Shown: positions 53,350-62,129, counted from the stretch's first letter. The stretch is 64,000 nt of DNA from Paenibacillus sp. FSL H8-0537 (GCF_038051995.1 NZ_CP150290.1:3338001-3402000), one strand, 5' to 3'. Notes: generated from the letters alone by a model not told the origin. Program-made: numbers and translations.

Positions 53350-54624
53350 ATGAAATGGATAGGAACATGCCTGTTGCTGGTAGCCGTGCTCTTCTCGAGC
53401 ATTGGGGCGACTGCTGCAGGCAAGCCCACCTCGTCTTTGGGCTATTACCACACGTCAGGCAACCGCATCGTCGATGCGCAGGGCCAACCGGCTAATTTCA
53501 ACGGGGTGAACTGGTTCGGATTTGAGACGGAAAATTTTTCTCCCCACGGCTTGTGGACACGATCAATGGATGGCATGCTGGACCAGCTTGCAAAAGAAGG
53601 GTACAATTTGCTGCGAATTCCGTATACGAACGAAATGCTGCTTCCCGGTAAAAAACCAAGCGGGATCGACTATGTGAAAAATCCCGACCTGAAGGGGCTG
53701 ACGCCGCTTCAGCTGTTGGACAAGCTCGTTCAGAAGGCGGAAAAGCGCGGTATGAAAATCATTCTTGACCGTCACCGCCCAACCTCCTCGGGGCAGGCGG
53801 AGCGATGGTACACCCAATCGGTGCCGGAAAAGACCTGGATTAAAGATTGGTCGATGCTGGCAAAGCGCTACCTGGCTAACGACACGGTGATTGGAGCCGA
53901 TTTGCATAATGAGCCGCACGGTTCCGTATGCTGGGGCTGCGGCGATTCAGCCAGTGACTGGCGGTTGGCTGCGGAACGGGCGGGCAATGCGATTCTCGCT
54001 GTCAATCCGGACTGGCTGATCGTAGTGGAAGGGGTCGACACAAATGTAAAGGGACAGAGCGGCTCCTATTGGTGGGGCGGCAATTTAAAGGGCGTCCGCA
54101 AATATCCAGTCCGGCTGAAAGTGCCCAACCAGCTCGTTTACTCTCCGCATGATTACGGCCCGGGTGTTTCGTCGCAGCCGTGGTTCACCGATCAGAAATT
54201 TCCTGCCAACCTGCCTGGTGTATGGGAGGCTAATTGGGGCTATATCCACAAGGAGAAAATCGCGCCGATACTGCTCGGGGAGTTCGGCGGCCGCAGCGTC
54301 GATTCGGCTTCGAAGGAGGGCAAGTGGCAAAATGCGCTTGTCGACTACATCGGGAAGAATGATCTGTATTGGACCTACTGGAGCCTCAATCCGAACAGCG
54401 GAGATACCGGCGGATTGCTGTTAGACGATTGGCAAACATGGAACAAGCCGAAGCAAAAAATGCTTGCCAGAATCATGAAGCCTTTGAACGGCGGCAAGTC
54501 GGCAGCTCCGAAGCAGACAGCAGGCTTAACGCCAACGATGCCGACAGCAGCTTCGATAGCGCTTGCGAGCGGTGGAACGGATTTTCCCTTGCTTCATGAT
54601 CTCATGCATGGTAGTTTGTGCTGA
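53350..54624 (+). CDS. secreted GH5 endoglucanase (cellulase)
   Basis: A 424-residue protein behind AAAGGGAGG. Residues 1-22 form a signal peptide (WIGTCLLLVAVLFSSIGATA). The GH5 barrel carries the acid/base Glu188 in LHNEP and the nucleophile Glu311 in GEFGG, with NGVNWFGFE at the start and DRHRPTS before the acid/base. It should cut beta-1,4-glucan outside the cell. After residue 375 a Pro/Ala/Thr-rich linker begins, but the frame ends 40 residues later in DLMHGSLC with no binding module. Related enzymes often continue into CBM or fibronectin domains, so the C-terminus may be truncated. Confidence 0.93.
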   Translation: MKWIGTCLLLVAVLFSSIGATAAGKPTSSLGYYHTSGNRIVDAQGQPANFNGVNWFGFETENFSPHGLWTRSMDGMLDQLAKEGYNLLRIPYTNEMLLPGKKPSGIDYVKNPDLKGLTPLQLLDKLVQKAEKRGMKIILDRHRPTSSGQAERWYTQSVPEKTWIKDWSMLAKRYLANDTVIGADLHNEPHGSVCWGCGDSASDWRLAAERAGNAILAVNPDWLIVVEGVDTNVKGQSGSYWWGGNLKGVRKYPVRLKVPNQLVYSPHDYGPGVSSQPWFTDQKFPANLPGVWEANWGYIHKEKIAPILLGEFGGRSVDSASKEGKWQNALVDYIGKNDLYWTYWSLNPNSGDTGGLLLDDWQTWNKPKQKMLARIMKPLNGGKSAAPKQTAGLTPTMPTAASIALASGGTDFPLLHDLMHGSLC

Positions 54625-54658
54625 TAGAAGATTTTTCCTTGCTAGAGGTACAGCAAAA

Positions 54659-54693
54659 GAGCCGAACGGTCTAAAAGCCGGATCGGCTTTCTT
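54659..54693 (+). terminator. imperfect hairpin terminator
   Basis: AGCCGAACGG and its imperfect complement ending in ATCGGCT, followed by TTCTTG. It lies between the converging GH5 and LysR genes. Confidence 0.5.
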
Positions 54694-54718
54694 GTTGTTC
54701 GGCAAGCGGAGAGGGGAA

Positions 54719-55606
54719 TTAATATATTTCTTGTGACATTGCACTGAAATAGTCAATAACAACTCTGCGAAACTCTAAAGCTGCTTTCGAAATGTACCTG
54801 CTTTTGTGCGACAATAAAGCAATTTCCCTCATCAGCAGATGATCTTCTACTTGGAGATATTTAATGTGATCTCGTGGGTTTCTTGCTGTTCTAGGTATAA
54901 ATGCGATGCCGATTTCTGCTTCCACAAGTGCAGTTAATCTTGCGGGTTCATTTCCTTCGTAGACATACTTAGGTACAAAACCGACGGATTGGCATTTGGA
55001 ATCCACCAGATCACGAACACCGTACCCTTTCTTCACGCCTACAAACGATTCATCCTTAAGCTCTGCTAACGATACGCTGCTTCGCTCCGCAAATCGATGA
55101 CTAGCTGGAACGGATACAATAATTGGATCGGAAAACAGGATTTGACATTCTATATCATCGCCTTCAATCGGAGGGGAGGACAGACAAAAATCGACCTCTC
55201 CTCGATGAAGAAGCGTGGACATGTCCCGTAAGGTGGCCATTTGCACATGAAATTTTATGTGCGGTTTGTTTTTCCGAAACTCCCGCAGGATGCTTGGCAA
55301 TGTGCTTGCCGTGGTCACCGCGAGTTCCAAAGTGCCCTGTTCGGGACTTGCGAGGTCACTGATTTCCCGTTTTCCTTGTTCCAATTCAAATAAGGCTTTT
55401 TCGGTTCGGCGAAGAAAGGTTCTTCCGAATTCGTTTAGTCGCAGCTTTCTCCCCATTCGATCAAATAAAGGAGCTCCTAGGTCATCCTCTAGCCGTTGTA
55501 TCGTTTTGCTGAGTGAGGATTGCGTAACATGCAGTTTTCCTGCGGCTTCCGTAACATGCTCGCATCGGGCGACTGTCAGAAAATATTGTAGTTGAAGCAG
55601 CTCCAT
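54719..55606 (-). CDS. LysR family transcriptional regulator
   Basis: A 295-residue regulator. The N-terminal helix-turn-helix (HVTEAAGKLHVTQSSLSKTI, QRLEDDLGAPLFDR) is typical, followed by the two-lobed effector domain (GTLELAVTTAST, VDFCLSSPPIEG, GIAFIPRTA). The closest recognised pattern is that of Bacillus YybE/CzcR-like regulators. It is divergent from the MFS drug transporter gene and probably controls it. Confidence 0.93.
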   Translation of the reverse strand: MELLQLQYFLTVARCEHVTEAAGKLHVTQSSLSKTIQRLEDDLGAPLFDRMGRKLRLNEFGRTFLRRTEKALFELEQGKREISDLASPEQGTLELAVTTASTLPSILREFRKNKPHIKFHVQMATLRDMSTLLHRGEVDFCLSSPPIEGDDIECQILFSDPIIVSVPASHRFAERSSVSLAELKDESFVGVKKGYGVRDLVDSKCQSVGFVPKYVYEGNEPARLTALVEAEIGIAFIPRTARNPRDHIKYLQVEDHLLMREIALLSHKSRYISKAALEFRRVVIDYFSAMSQEIY

Positions 55607-55658
55607 TTCACATGGCCCCTTATTCCTTCTGGTTCATTAAATCATAACATAAAATGCG

Positions 55659-55688
55659 TTGGAAAGAATGAATCGTTTCATGTAAGAT
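55659..55688 (+). promoter_or_regulatory. promoter of the MFS gene, TTGGAA-N18-TAAGAT
   Basis: The hexamers lie 18 bp apart in the LysR/MFS intergenic region, with AAGGAGATG 15 nt before the start codon. The LysR protein probably binds next to it. Confidence 0.45.
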
Positions 55689-55716
55689 GACAGCAAGACA
55701 AGGAGATGTGATTAAA

Positions 55717-57102
55717 ATGAACGATCGAAATAAATGGTTATTGATATCTGTCGGATTGGGAATCATGCTGAACCCACTAAATTCCTCCATGATTTCTGTT
55801 GCCATTGCAAGGCTGCAACAGGTGTATCTGCTTGATTTTACAGACGTGTCATGGATTATTTTTTCGTTCTACATAGCAAGTGCCGTCGCTCAACCTGTCA
55901 TGGGCAAGTGCAGTGATTTGTTCGGCCGCAGGAAGATATTCCTTACCGGTCTTGTTGTTGTCTTTGTCTCCTCCATGTTAGCCCCGTTATCGCCGAGCTT
56001 TTCGTGGCTCATTGTATTTCGAATCGTTCAATCTATTGGCACAAGCATGATGGTTGCGGTCGGAATGGCGATTGTAAGAATTTACGTGACCGATAAGCAA
56101 GCAGCTGCTTTGTCCGTCCTGGCGATATTTCTATCCGGAGCAGCAGCGATTGGCCCCTTTATTGGTGGTATATTAATTCATTGGTGGAACTGGCCTAGCA
56201 TCTTCATTGTTAATATTCCGCTTGTATTAGCAAGCTTTTTATTTGCTTGGAGAACAATCCCTAAGGACGAGCCAAGCGAATCTCCTTCTGGCGAAAGGTC
56301 CATTCGGAATTGGCTAGCTTTGATTGATGCCCCAGGTATCTTGTTGTTTACGGTAGCCTTGGTTGGTTTGCTGATTGGGTTGCTTTCGTTCAAGTCATCC
56401 GGACATCTTTCAACATGGAATCTGCTGGCAGGAGGAATCGGTTGTATTGCACTCGTGACATTTATACGACACGAACTAAAAACGTCATCACCCTTTATCC
56501 CTTTGCGAGCCTTCGCTAAATATCCGGCAATGACTTGGGTGAATGTGCAATTCATGCTCATCAATATTCTTTTTTACTCCCTGTTTTTTGGCATACCGAC
56601 TTATTTGCAGCAGGTACGTCATATCAATGAATTTAATACCGGAATTCTCATGCTGGCCCTAGGCTTGTGTTCACTTGTTATTGCTCCTTTTGCTGGACGT
56701 TGGATTGACAAATCAGGCTCACGGCCAGCTTTAATTGTATCAGCAGGGTTCATGACATTCGGGTCTATATGGATCATGCTATTGGATGAAAATTCACCAG
56801 TCGTTAGTGTAATCCTGATTTTAGCTTTATTTGGAATAAGCAATGGGCTCAGTGGTGTCGGTATGCAGGCGGCCTTGTTCAAGAGCACGCCGAAAGAAAT
56901 GATCGGTGTCGCATCGGGGATTTTTAATACTTCGAGATATCTGGGCACTATTTTATCATCATTATTGATTGGAATCGTTATGGGAGATGCGTTCAGTGCT
57001 ATAGGCTTCCAAATGCTCGGATTCATCCTTACGATACTGGCCACCATCTTGATCGTCATGAACTTACGAGGTCAGCGTTTATCGGAATCGCAAGCGGTTT
57101 AA
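55717..57102 (+). CDS. MFS drug efflux transporter, EmrB/QacA (DHA2) type
   Basis: A 461-residue inner-membrane permease, ATG 55717 behind AAGGAGATG. It has about fourteen hydrophobic segments, the DHA2-type motif DLFGRRKIF after the second helix (GKCSDLFGRR), and the antiporter stretch GAAAIGPFIGGIL in helix 5. The family exports hydrophobic drugs in exchange for protons. The divergent LysR gene is the likely regulator. A perfect hairpin terminator follows. Confidence 0.93.
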   Translation: MNDRNKWLLISVGLGIMLNPLNSSMISVAIARLQQVYLLDFTDVSWIIFSFYIASAVAQPVMGKCSDLFGRRKIFLTGLVVVFVSSMLAPLSPSFSWLIVFRIVQSIGTSMMVAVGMAIVRIYVTDKQAAALSVLAIFLSGAAAIGPFIGGILIHWWNWPSIFIVNIPLVLASFLFAWRTIPKDEPSESPSGERSIRNWLALIDAPGILLFTVALVGLLIGLLSFKSSGHLSTWNLLAGGIGCIALVTFIRHELKTSSPFIPLRAFAKYPAMTWVNVQFMLINILFYSLFFGIPTYLQQVRHINEFNTGILMLALGLCSLVIAPFAGRWIDKSGSRPALIVSAGFMTFGSIWIMLLDENSPVVSVILILALFGISNGLSGVGMQAALFKSTPKEMIGVASGIFNTSRYLGTILSSLLIGIVMGDAFSAIGFQMLGFILTILATILIVMNLRGQRLSESQAV

Positions 57103-57143
57103 ACAACATGATGCGTTATATAAACAAATAGAGTTACGTCAAT

Positions 57144-57186
57144 AAAACAAAAGCTGCAATCAAATTATGCAGCTTTTGTTTTTTAC
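57144..57186 (+). terminator. strong hairpin terminator
   Basis: A perfect 15-bp stem (AAAACAAAAGCTGCA with its complement at 57168-57182) that runs into a T run. The stem is flanked by A and T tracts on its two sides, so it can work in both directions. Confidence 0.9.
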
Positions 57187-57243
57187 GTTATTTTAGTTGA
57201 TTTGACTATCTAATAGTTACAACTGTTAAGTGCAAGCATATTA

Positions 57244-57486
57244 CTAATCCATATCTGTATTCGCATCAAGGTCGAGCTGTTTTAAAACCGGTACAGTTAT
57301 TTCTCTTCGGAGCAACGCGATCTCATGTTTATAGGGCGAATTATAGCCGGTTATAGGCTTTCGTTTACTGTTTTGAGGGGCTCCTGTATATATCAAAAAT
57401 GTATAAGCACCATATGACGCAGCTTCTTCACTTGCTCTAAGCAGCATTGTTTTGCCACCCATGGATACGTGACTGCCAATTAGCAT
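57244..57486 (-). pseudogene. nfo: endonuclease IV (Nfo) N-terminal fragment
   Basis: An 80-codon frame with a good start (CGGAGG, ATG 57486). Residues 1-46 read [20 protein letters not shown] and [16 protein letters not shown], the unmistakable start of endonuclease IV. The sequence then turns into about 34 unrelated residues and stops. The metal-binding barrel is absent, so the product cannot be an active nuclease. It is a truncated copy or the scar of a deletion. Confidence 0.75.
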
Positions 57487-57609
57487 GCAGAAGACCTCCG
57501 TTTAATGATCTTGCAAAATAAGTTAAACGAAGTCTGCCCTTGATTATTTAGGAATATTCGAGGAAATGGCTTATGCTGATATCCAATAATACGGAGTTTA
57601 AAAATGTTG

Positions 57610-57661
57610 TTGACACGACACCAAATGGTGACCTATTATTTAAGTGACACTAAATGGTGTC
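57610..57661 (+). promoter_or_regulatory. promoter with two operator palindromes upstream of the ArsR gene
   Basis: TTGACA (57610-57615) and TATTAT (57634-57639) are 18 bp apart. CACCAAATGGTG (57619-57630) fills the spacer, and GACACTAAATGGTGTC (57646-57661) overlaps the start point. The two share ACNAAATGGTG and are 29 bp apart from centre to centre, about three helical turns. They are likely autorepression sites of the ArsR protein at 57771. Confidence 0.7.
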
Positions 57662-57770
57662 TAATTGAAAATTCTCGCCTCGTGGGCGCTGCGTCCGAAA
57701 AGCCGCATAATTTAAGAAGGTTGTGAAATTATCGGCTGTCCCTTGGTAATAATTTTTAGGAGAGGGTGTT

Positions 57771-58100
57771 GTGAGCGAGAACAACCCGATGCGGGATGTG
57801 TTTGACGCGATTGCAGATCCAACTAGACGCCGATTGATTCAGCTGTTAGCAGAAACAGAGGAGATACCGCTGCATGAGTTAACGGCACAGTTTCAAATGG
57901 GCCGAACAGCAGTATCCAAGCATTTGACAATCCTGAAAGAGGCCGGGCTGGTGCTTGATCGAAAAGTCGGCAGAGAAACGCGATTTAGGCTAAACGCCTC
58001 TCCACTCAGAGAAATTCAAGATTGGGTAGGCTTCTACAGCAAATTTTGGAGTGCGAATATGCTGCGCTTGAACCAACTATTTGAGGAGGAAGAAGAATGA
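57771..58100 (+). CDS. ArsR family repressor
   Basis: A 109-residue winged-helix protein that starts at GTG behind TTAGGAGAGGG. The pattern DPTRRRLIQLLAETEEIPLH, then FQMGRTAVSKHLTILKEAGL and GRETRFRL, fits the ArsR branch that is paired with SRPBCC proteins. No metal-binding cysteine pair is seen in the recognition helix. The stop codon overlaps the start of the SRPBCC gene (ATGA), so the two are translationally coupled. Autoregulation through the palindromes at 57619 and 57646 is inferred. Confidence 0.93.
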   Translation: MSENNPMRDVFDAIADPTRRRLIQLLAETEEIPLHELTAQFQMGRTAVSKHLTILKEAGLVLDRKVGRETRFRLNASPLREIQDWVGFYSKFWSANMLRLNQLFEEEEE

Positions 58101-58495
58101 GTTTAACATTATCTTTGGATTTTCAGTACACGACATCAATCGAGAAGGCTTGGTCCGCTTTAACTGATCCAAGCAAGCTTGCCAAATGGATCATGGAAAA
58201 TGATTTTAAGCCCGTCGTTGGACACCGTTTTCAGTTCCGCACGCAGCCGTCCGAATGGTGGGATGGCATTATTATCGGAGAAGTACTGATCGTGGAAGAA
58301 CCAAACCGTTTGTCCTATACTTGGGCCAGCGGAGGGGAGCAGCACACGGTTACCTGGACGCTGCAGGATTTAGGGGACGGTAAGGTTAATCTTCATCTTG
58401 AGCAAACCGGATTCTCCAATACTCAAGGACTTGAAGGCGCTAGGTATGGCTGGACCAATTGGTTCGGCGGGTTTGAACAGGTATTGGAGCAATAA
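58097..58495 (+). CDS. SRPBCC/AHSA1 domain protein
   Basis: A 132-residue single-domain protein. The features YTTSIEKAWSALTDPSKLAK, then FKPVVGHRFQFR, a conserved W in WWDGIIIGEV, and GWTNWFGGF at the end mark the AHSA1/START-like fold, which has a hydrophobic cavity and binds lipids or other small ligands. It is coupled to the ArsR gene, a frequent two-gene unit in Bacillales whose ligand is seldom known. A terminator follows. Confidence 0.92.
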   Translation: MSLTLSLDFQYTTSIEKAWSALTDPSKLAKWIMENDFKPVVGHRFQFRTQPSEWWDGIIIGEVLIVEEPNRLSYTWASGGEQHTVTWTLQDLGDGKVNLHLEQTGFSNTQGLEGARYGWTNWFGGFEQVLEQ

Positions 58496-58581
58496 CCGTC
58501 TTCGGTGTTAAAACAGCTTAATTCCCCATGCTGAAATAGTGGGGACGATCATTGAACCTTGCTTGACCTGAATCAACACAT

Positions 58582-58622
58582 AAAAAGGCTGCATAGGCTG
58601 CATGTATATTGCAGCCTTTTTA
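58582..58622 (+). terminator. hairpin terminator
   Basis: A perfect 12-bp stem (AAAAAGGCTGCA with its complement at 58610-58621) with a 16-nt loop and a T run. It ends the ArsR/SRPBCC transcript. The rest of 58496-58746 holds nothing recognised beyond the ribosome site of the next gene. Confidence 0.85.
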
Positions 58623-58746
58623 CGTCTATTTCTGACATATTCTTGTCGTTTCGTGTCAAGTTCGAACTAAGTGCATATATCTAAAGCTAGTATGTGATTG
58701 CCCAAATGTCTAAGGCTTATTATAGCGAATTGGAAGGATGTTAAGC

Positions 58747-61002
58747 ATGAGCGAATCTAATCGGGATTATATCGTAATCTCGGGTGCGAGGGAAAACAAT
58801 CTTAAGAACGTATCCTTGCGCATTCCCAAGCGAAAGATCACCATCTTCACCGGGGTATCCGGATCAGGCAAATCATCGATTGTCTTCGATACGATCGCCG
58901 CAGAATCCACGCGATTGCTGAATGAGAACTTCAGCATGTTCGTACGCAACTTTCTGCCCCGCGTCCCGCAGCCGGATACGGACGCGATCGAGAATCTGAG
59001 CATGGCAGTTATTGTGGATCAGAAGCGGCTTGGCGGCGGTTCCCATTCTACTATGGGCACGATTACCGATATCTCTCCCATTCTCCGTCTTCTGTTCTCC
59101 AGAGTGGGTCAGCCCTATGTTGGACAAGCGAACATGTTCTCGTTTAACGATCCGCAAGGGATGTGTCCCGAGTGCAATGGGATGGGGCGCAGGCTGGGCG
59201 TCGACATGAGCAAAGCGGTGGATATGTCAATGTCGTTGAATGAAGGGGCAATTCTGCTGCCAGGCTATGCGGTGGACGCTTGGGATTGGAACCTAATCGT
59301 GCAGACGGGCTTCTTCGATCCAGGCAAGAAGCTGAACGATTATTCGGCTGAGGAACTGGAGCAGCTCCTGTACAGCAAGGCAGGGAAAGTGGAGATGCAG
59401 TTCGCCGGTAAGGCGATGAACATTACACTCGAAGGCATCATTGAGAAGTTCATGAACAAGTACATTAAGCAGGATGTGAAGACGAAGTCCGAGCGGACAC
59501 AACGAGCTGTTGCGCCGTTTATCTCCGAAGGTCCCTGCTCCAGCTGCCACGGAGCGAGACTGAGTCAGGCTGCGCTCAGCTGCAGGATCAATGGATTCAA
59601 TATTGCGGAGATGTCCTCCATGGAGGTCGGGCAGCTCATTCGTGTCATTCGCGAGATTGATGATCCTGTCGCTGCGCCAGTCACCAAGTCGCTGACGGAG
59701 CGGCTGCAGCATTTGGTGGATATCGGACTTGACTATTTGACGCTGAACCGCGAGACGGATACTTTGTCCGGCGGCGAGTCGCAGCGCGTGAAGATGGTGA
59801 AGCACCTGAGCGGCAGTCTGGTGGATGTCACTTACATTTTCGATGAGCCCAGTGTCGGCTTGCATCCCCGTGATGTGCATCGGTTAAATGAATTGCTGCA
59901 GAAGCTGCGCGACAAGGGCAATACTGTGATTGTGGTGGAGCATGATCCCGATGTGATTAAGTTGGCGGATCATATCGTAGATGTCGGGCCTCACGCCGGC
60001 AGCCGCGGCGGAACCATCGTATATGAAGGAAGCTTCCAAGGCCTGCTGGAGTCAGGGACACTGACAGGCACCCATATGAAGCGGCCGCTCCAACTGAAGC
60101 ATGATTGCAGGCAGCCATCCGGGAAGTTGTCCATCAAGGATGCGACACTGCACAACCTGCGGAGCGTGAGTACAGATATTCCAACCGGAGTGCTGACAGT
60201 CGTTACGGGTGTCGCCGGCTCGGGCAAGAGCACACTAATAAACGAAGTATTCCTCAGCCAGCATCCAGATGCAATCGTCATCGACCAATCGGCGGTGGGA
60301 GTGTCAACACGCTCGAATCCCGCAACCTACACGGGCATTATGGATGATGTGCGCAAGGCATTTGCTTCCGCGAACAAGGTGGGCCAAGGCTTATTCAGCT
60401 TCAACTCCAAGGGGGCTTGCGAGAACTGCCAAGGGCTGGGTGTTGTGTATACAGACCTTGCCTTCCTCGACAGCGTGAAGCTGCCATGTGAAGTATGCGG
60501 AGGTAGACGCTTCAAAGAAGAGGTGCTCGCGTACAAGCTGGACGGCAAGTCCATTGCAGAAGTGCTGGAGATGAACGTAGAGCAGGCATTGGCATTTTTT
60601 CAGCTCAAAGAGGTAGTACGCAAGCTTCAAGCGATGAGTGATGTGGGTCTCAACTATATTACACTCGGACAGCCGCTCAGCACGCTTTCGGGCGGGGAAT
60701 GCCAGCGGATTAAGCTGGCAAGCGAGCTGCACAAGAAGGGCAGTATCTATGTGATGGACGAGCCGACAACCGGCCTACATATGTCAGATATCGGCCATCT
60801 TCTGGAAATTATGAACCGCCTCGTGGATGCCGGCAATACGGTAATCGTCATTGAACACAACCTCGATGTAATCAGCCAAGCGGATTGGATCATCGATATG
60901 GGACCAGACGGAGGAAGCAAGGGCGGCGAGGTAATGTTCGAGGGCGCACCTAGGCAGATTATCCATGCGGAGCAGTCGATTACGGGGAAATACTTGATGT
61001 AA
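58747..61002 (+). CDS. short UvrA paralogue (ABC-type, drug-resistance class)
   Basis: A 751-residue protein; ATG 58747 is 9 nt after GGAAGG, while ATG 58738 abuts it. Two ABC cassettes are complete: Walker A in GVSGSGKSS (Lys42) and GVAGSGKST (Lys494), signatures LSGGESQR near 340 and LSGGECQR near 647, and zinc cysteines at CPECNGMG (140) and CENCQGLG (558). Housekeeping UvrA has about 940 residues; the missing part matches the UvrB-binding insert after the first Walker A. Such short UvrA proteins (DrrC is a known one) are linked to resistance against DNA-binding drugs rather than to normal excision repair. The gene stands alone. Confidence 0.93.
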   Translation: MSESNRDYIVISGARENNLKNVSLRIPKRKITIFTGVSGSGKSSIVFDTIAAESTRLLNENFSMFVRNFLPRVPQPDTDAIENLSMAVIVDQKRLGGGSHSTMGTITDISPILRLLFSRVGQPYVGQANMFSFNDPQGMCPECNGMGRRLGVDMSKAVDMSMSLNEGAILLPGYAVDAWDWNLIVQTGFFDPGKKLNDYSAEELEQLLYSKAGKVEMQFAGKAMNITLEGIIEKFMNKYIKQDVKTKSERTQRAVAPFISEGPCSSCHGARLSQAALSCRINGFNIAEMSSMEVGQLIRVIREIDDPVAAPVTKSLTERLQHLVDIGLDYLTLNRETDTLSGGESQRVKMVKHLSGSLVDVTYIFDEPSVGLHPRDVHRLNELLQKLRDKGNTVIVVEHDPDVIKLADHIVDVGPHAGSRGGTIVYEGSFQGLLESGTLTGTHMKRPLQLKHDCRQPSGKLSIKDATLHNLRSVSTDIPTGVLTVVTGVAGSGKSTLINEVFLSQHPDAIVIDQSAVGVSTRSNPATYTGIMDDVRKAFASANKVGQGLFSFNSKGACENCQGLGVVYTDLAFLDSVKLPCEVCGGRRFKEEVLAYKLDGKSIAEVLEMNVEQALAFFQLKEVVRKLQAMSDVGLNYITLGQPLSTLSGGECQRIKLASELHKKGSIYVMDEPTTGLHMSDIGHLLEIMNRLVDAGNTVIVIEHNLDVISQADWIIDMGPDGGSKGGEVMFEGAPRQIIHAEQSITGKYLM

Positions 61003-61044
61003 GGCATCAAATCCCTATTCGAATAAATTTTGATAGGCTCAACC

Positions 61045-61076
61045 AAGGCTGCCAGCAGAACTGGCAGTCTTTTTCT
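61045..61076 (+). terminator. hairpin terminator
   Basis: GGCTGCCAG, loop CAGAA, CTGGCAGTC (one G-T pair) and a T run, 45 nt after the UvrA-like gene. The rest of 61003-61218 shows no gene. Confidence 0.85.
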
Positions 61077-61218
61077 TATATACGGTCTACCTCCATGTTT
61101 TACAATCCTGATCTTATAGAGAGAGATGTAAATTCAAAGGTTTTCTAGATATAGGATTTACTCATTCATTGAATCCGTGTAATGGCTGCGCATTTTTGAA
61201 TCATTCAAGCTACTGCAA

Positions 61219-61385
61219 TTAGGGCGTGTCTGAAAACCCGTTCAGTGGCCCCTTTCACCGCCTTTTCGCCCCCTGCTTCGTTCCGTTTGCTTGACGTACC
61301 CCCGGTACGCCTTCACAAGCGCGCCTTGCATGGAACGAAAATTCGGCAAAATTTGCTGTCCTCAGCGTTCTCAGACACGCCCTAA
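61219..61385. mobile_element. 167-bp MITE-like element with 15-bp terminal inverted repeats
   Basis: TTAGGGCGTGTCTGA at 61219-61233 is perfectly repeated in inverted form at 61371-61385. Inside, TTCGTTCC (61277) pairs with GGAACGAA (61332), and GTACC pairs with GGTAC near the centre, so the element can fold into a long hairpin. It has no coding capacity. The TTAGGG/CCCTAA ends suggest mobilisation by a transposase that duplicates TA, but no clear target duplication can be fixed. The right end supplies the stop codon of the TetR gene. Confidence 0.78.
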
Positions 61386-61966
61386 ATATTTTTTATCAAG
61401 TCTAGTACATTTTTAAAATGAATTTCGCTCAATTGTTCGATAATCTCTTCAACCTGATACTGCTCAGGATCAATAATCCAGAGACAAATCACACCAACTA
61501 ATCCTGCAACCATATATTCCAAACCAACAGTCATCTTTAGATTATTATGATATTTACCAATACCAGAGAGAATGAATGTTTTTAAGGCTTCTTTTAAATA
61601 AGTGGAGAAGCTGGGCTGACCGTTTTGAGTAAGCATCGTTTTAAAGAAAACCATGTTGGCTTCGATAACATCAAACATTTTATTTAAGGCAGAAATAAGC
61701 ATTTCCTTACCCGCTTCATGGATATTATTAACTTCCAAGCTAATGCAAACATTTAGTTTCTCCACATTTTCCTTACTTAATTTTTCCATCAAATCCGGCT
61801 TATCTACATAGTGTAAATAAAAAGTATTTCGATTGATCATCGCTTCGTCTGCAATGTCCTGTATGGTTATCCGTTCATAGCCTTTTGTTTGAACCAGCTT
61901 CAAGAAGGATTCTTTAATGGCTTTCCTTGTTTTAACAATACGCAGATCTACCTTATCTTTAACCAA
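61382..61966 (-). CDS. TetR/AcrR family regulator
   Basis: A 194-residue regulator with a typical TetR N-terminus (TRKAIKESFLKLVQTKGYER, then ITIQDIADEAMINRNTFYLH). The C-terminal part resembles the TetR_C group with LEYMVAGLVGVICLWI. It is divergent from the SDR gene, and the shared 160-bp region holds two palindromes. Its stop codon (TAG at 61384-61382) lies inside the terminal repeat of the adjacent MITE, so the last residues may differ from those of the ancestral protein. Confidence 0.9.
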   Translation of the reverse strand: MVKDKVDLRIVKTRKAIKESFLKLVQTKGYERITIQDIADEAMINRNTFYLHYVDKPDLMEKLSKENVEKLNVCISLEVNNIHEAGKEMLISALNKMFDVIEANMVFFKTMLTQNGQPSFSTYLKEALKTFILSGIGKYHNNLKMTVGLEYMVAGLVGVICLWIIDPEQYQVEEIIEQLSEIHFKNVLDLIKNI

Positions 61967-62012
61967 ATGAAAGCCCTTCCTTCAATGAAAATAATAGTCA
62001 AAATAAAGAAAA

Positions 62013-62086
62013 GTGATATTTAATTATCACATTGATAAATATCGACCATTGAATGGTTTAATTCTAGGTTTTACAATTAAAATTGT
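62013..62086 (+). promoter_or_regulatory. divergent control region: two palindromes and SDR promoter
   Basis: GTGATA-N6-TATCAC (62013-62030) is a perfect palindrome between the two genes. The SDR promoter reads TTGAAT (62049-62054), 17 bp, TACAAT (62072-62077). A second palindrome, ACAATTAAAATTGT (62073-62086), covers the -10 box. Either may be the operator for the divergent TetR protein. Confidence 0.55.
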
Positions 62087-62129
62087 CAAATGCAATAGAA
62101 ATTCAGTCCTTTACAAAGGAGACAACGAT

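Noticed and set aside
61219..61385. Large hairpin considered as a terminator or structured RNA
   Set aside because: The perfect repeats are at the outer ends with the GC-rich middle poorly paired and no T run; the layout fits a MITE better.
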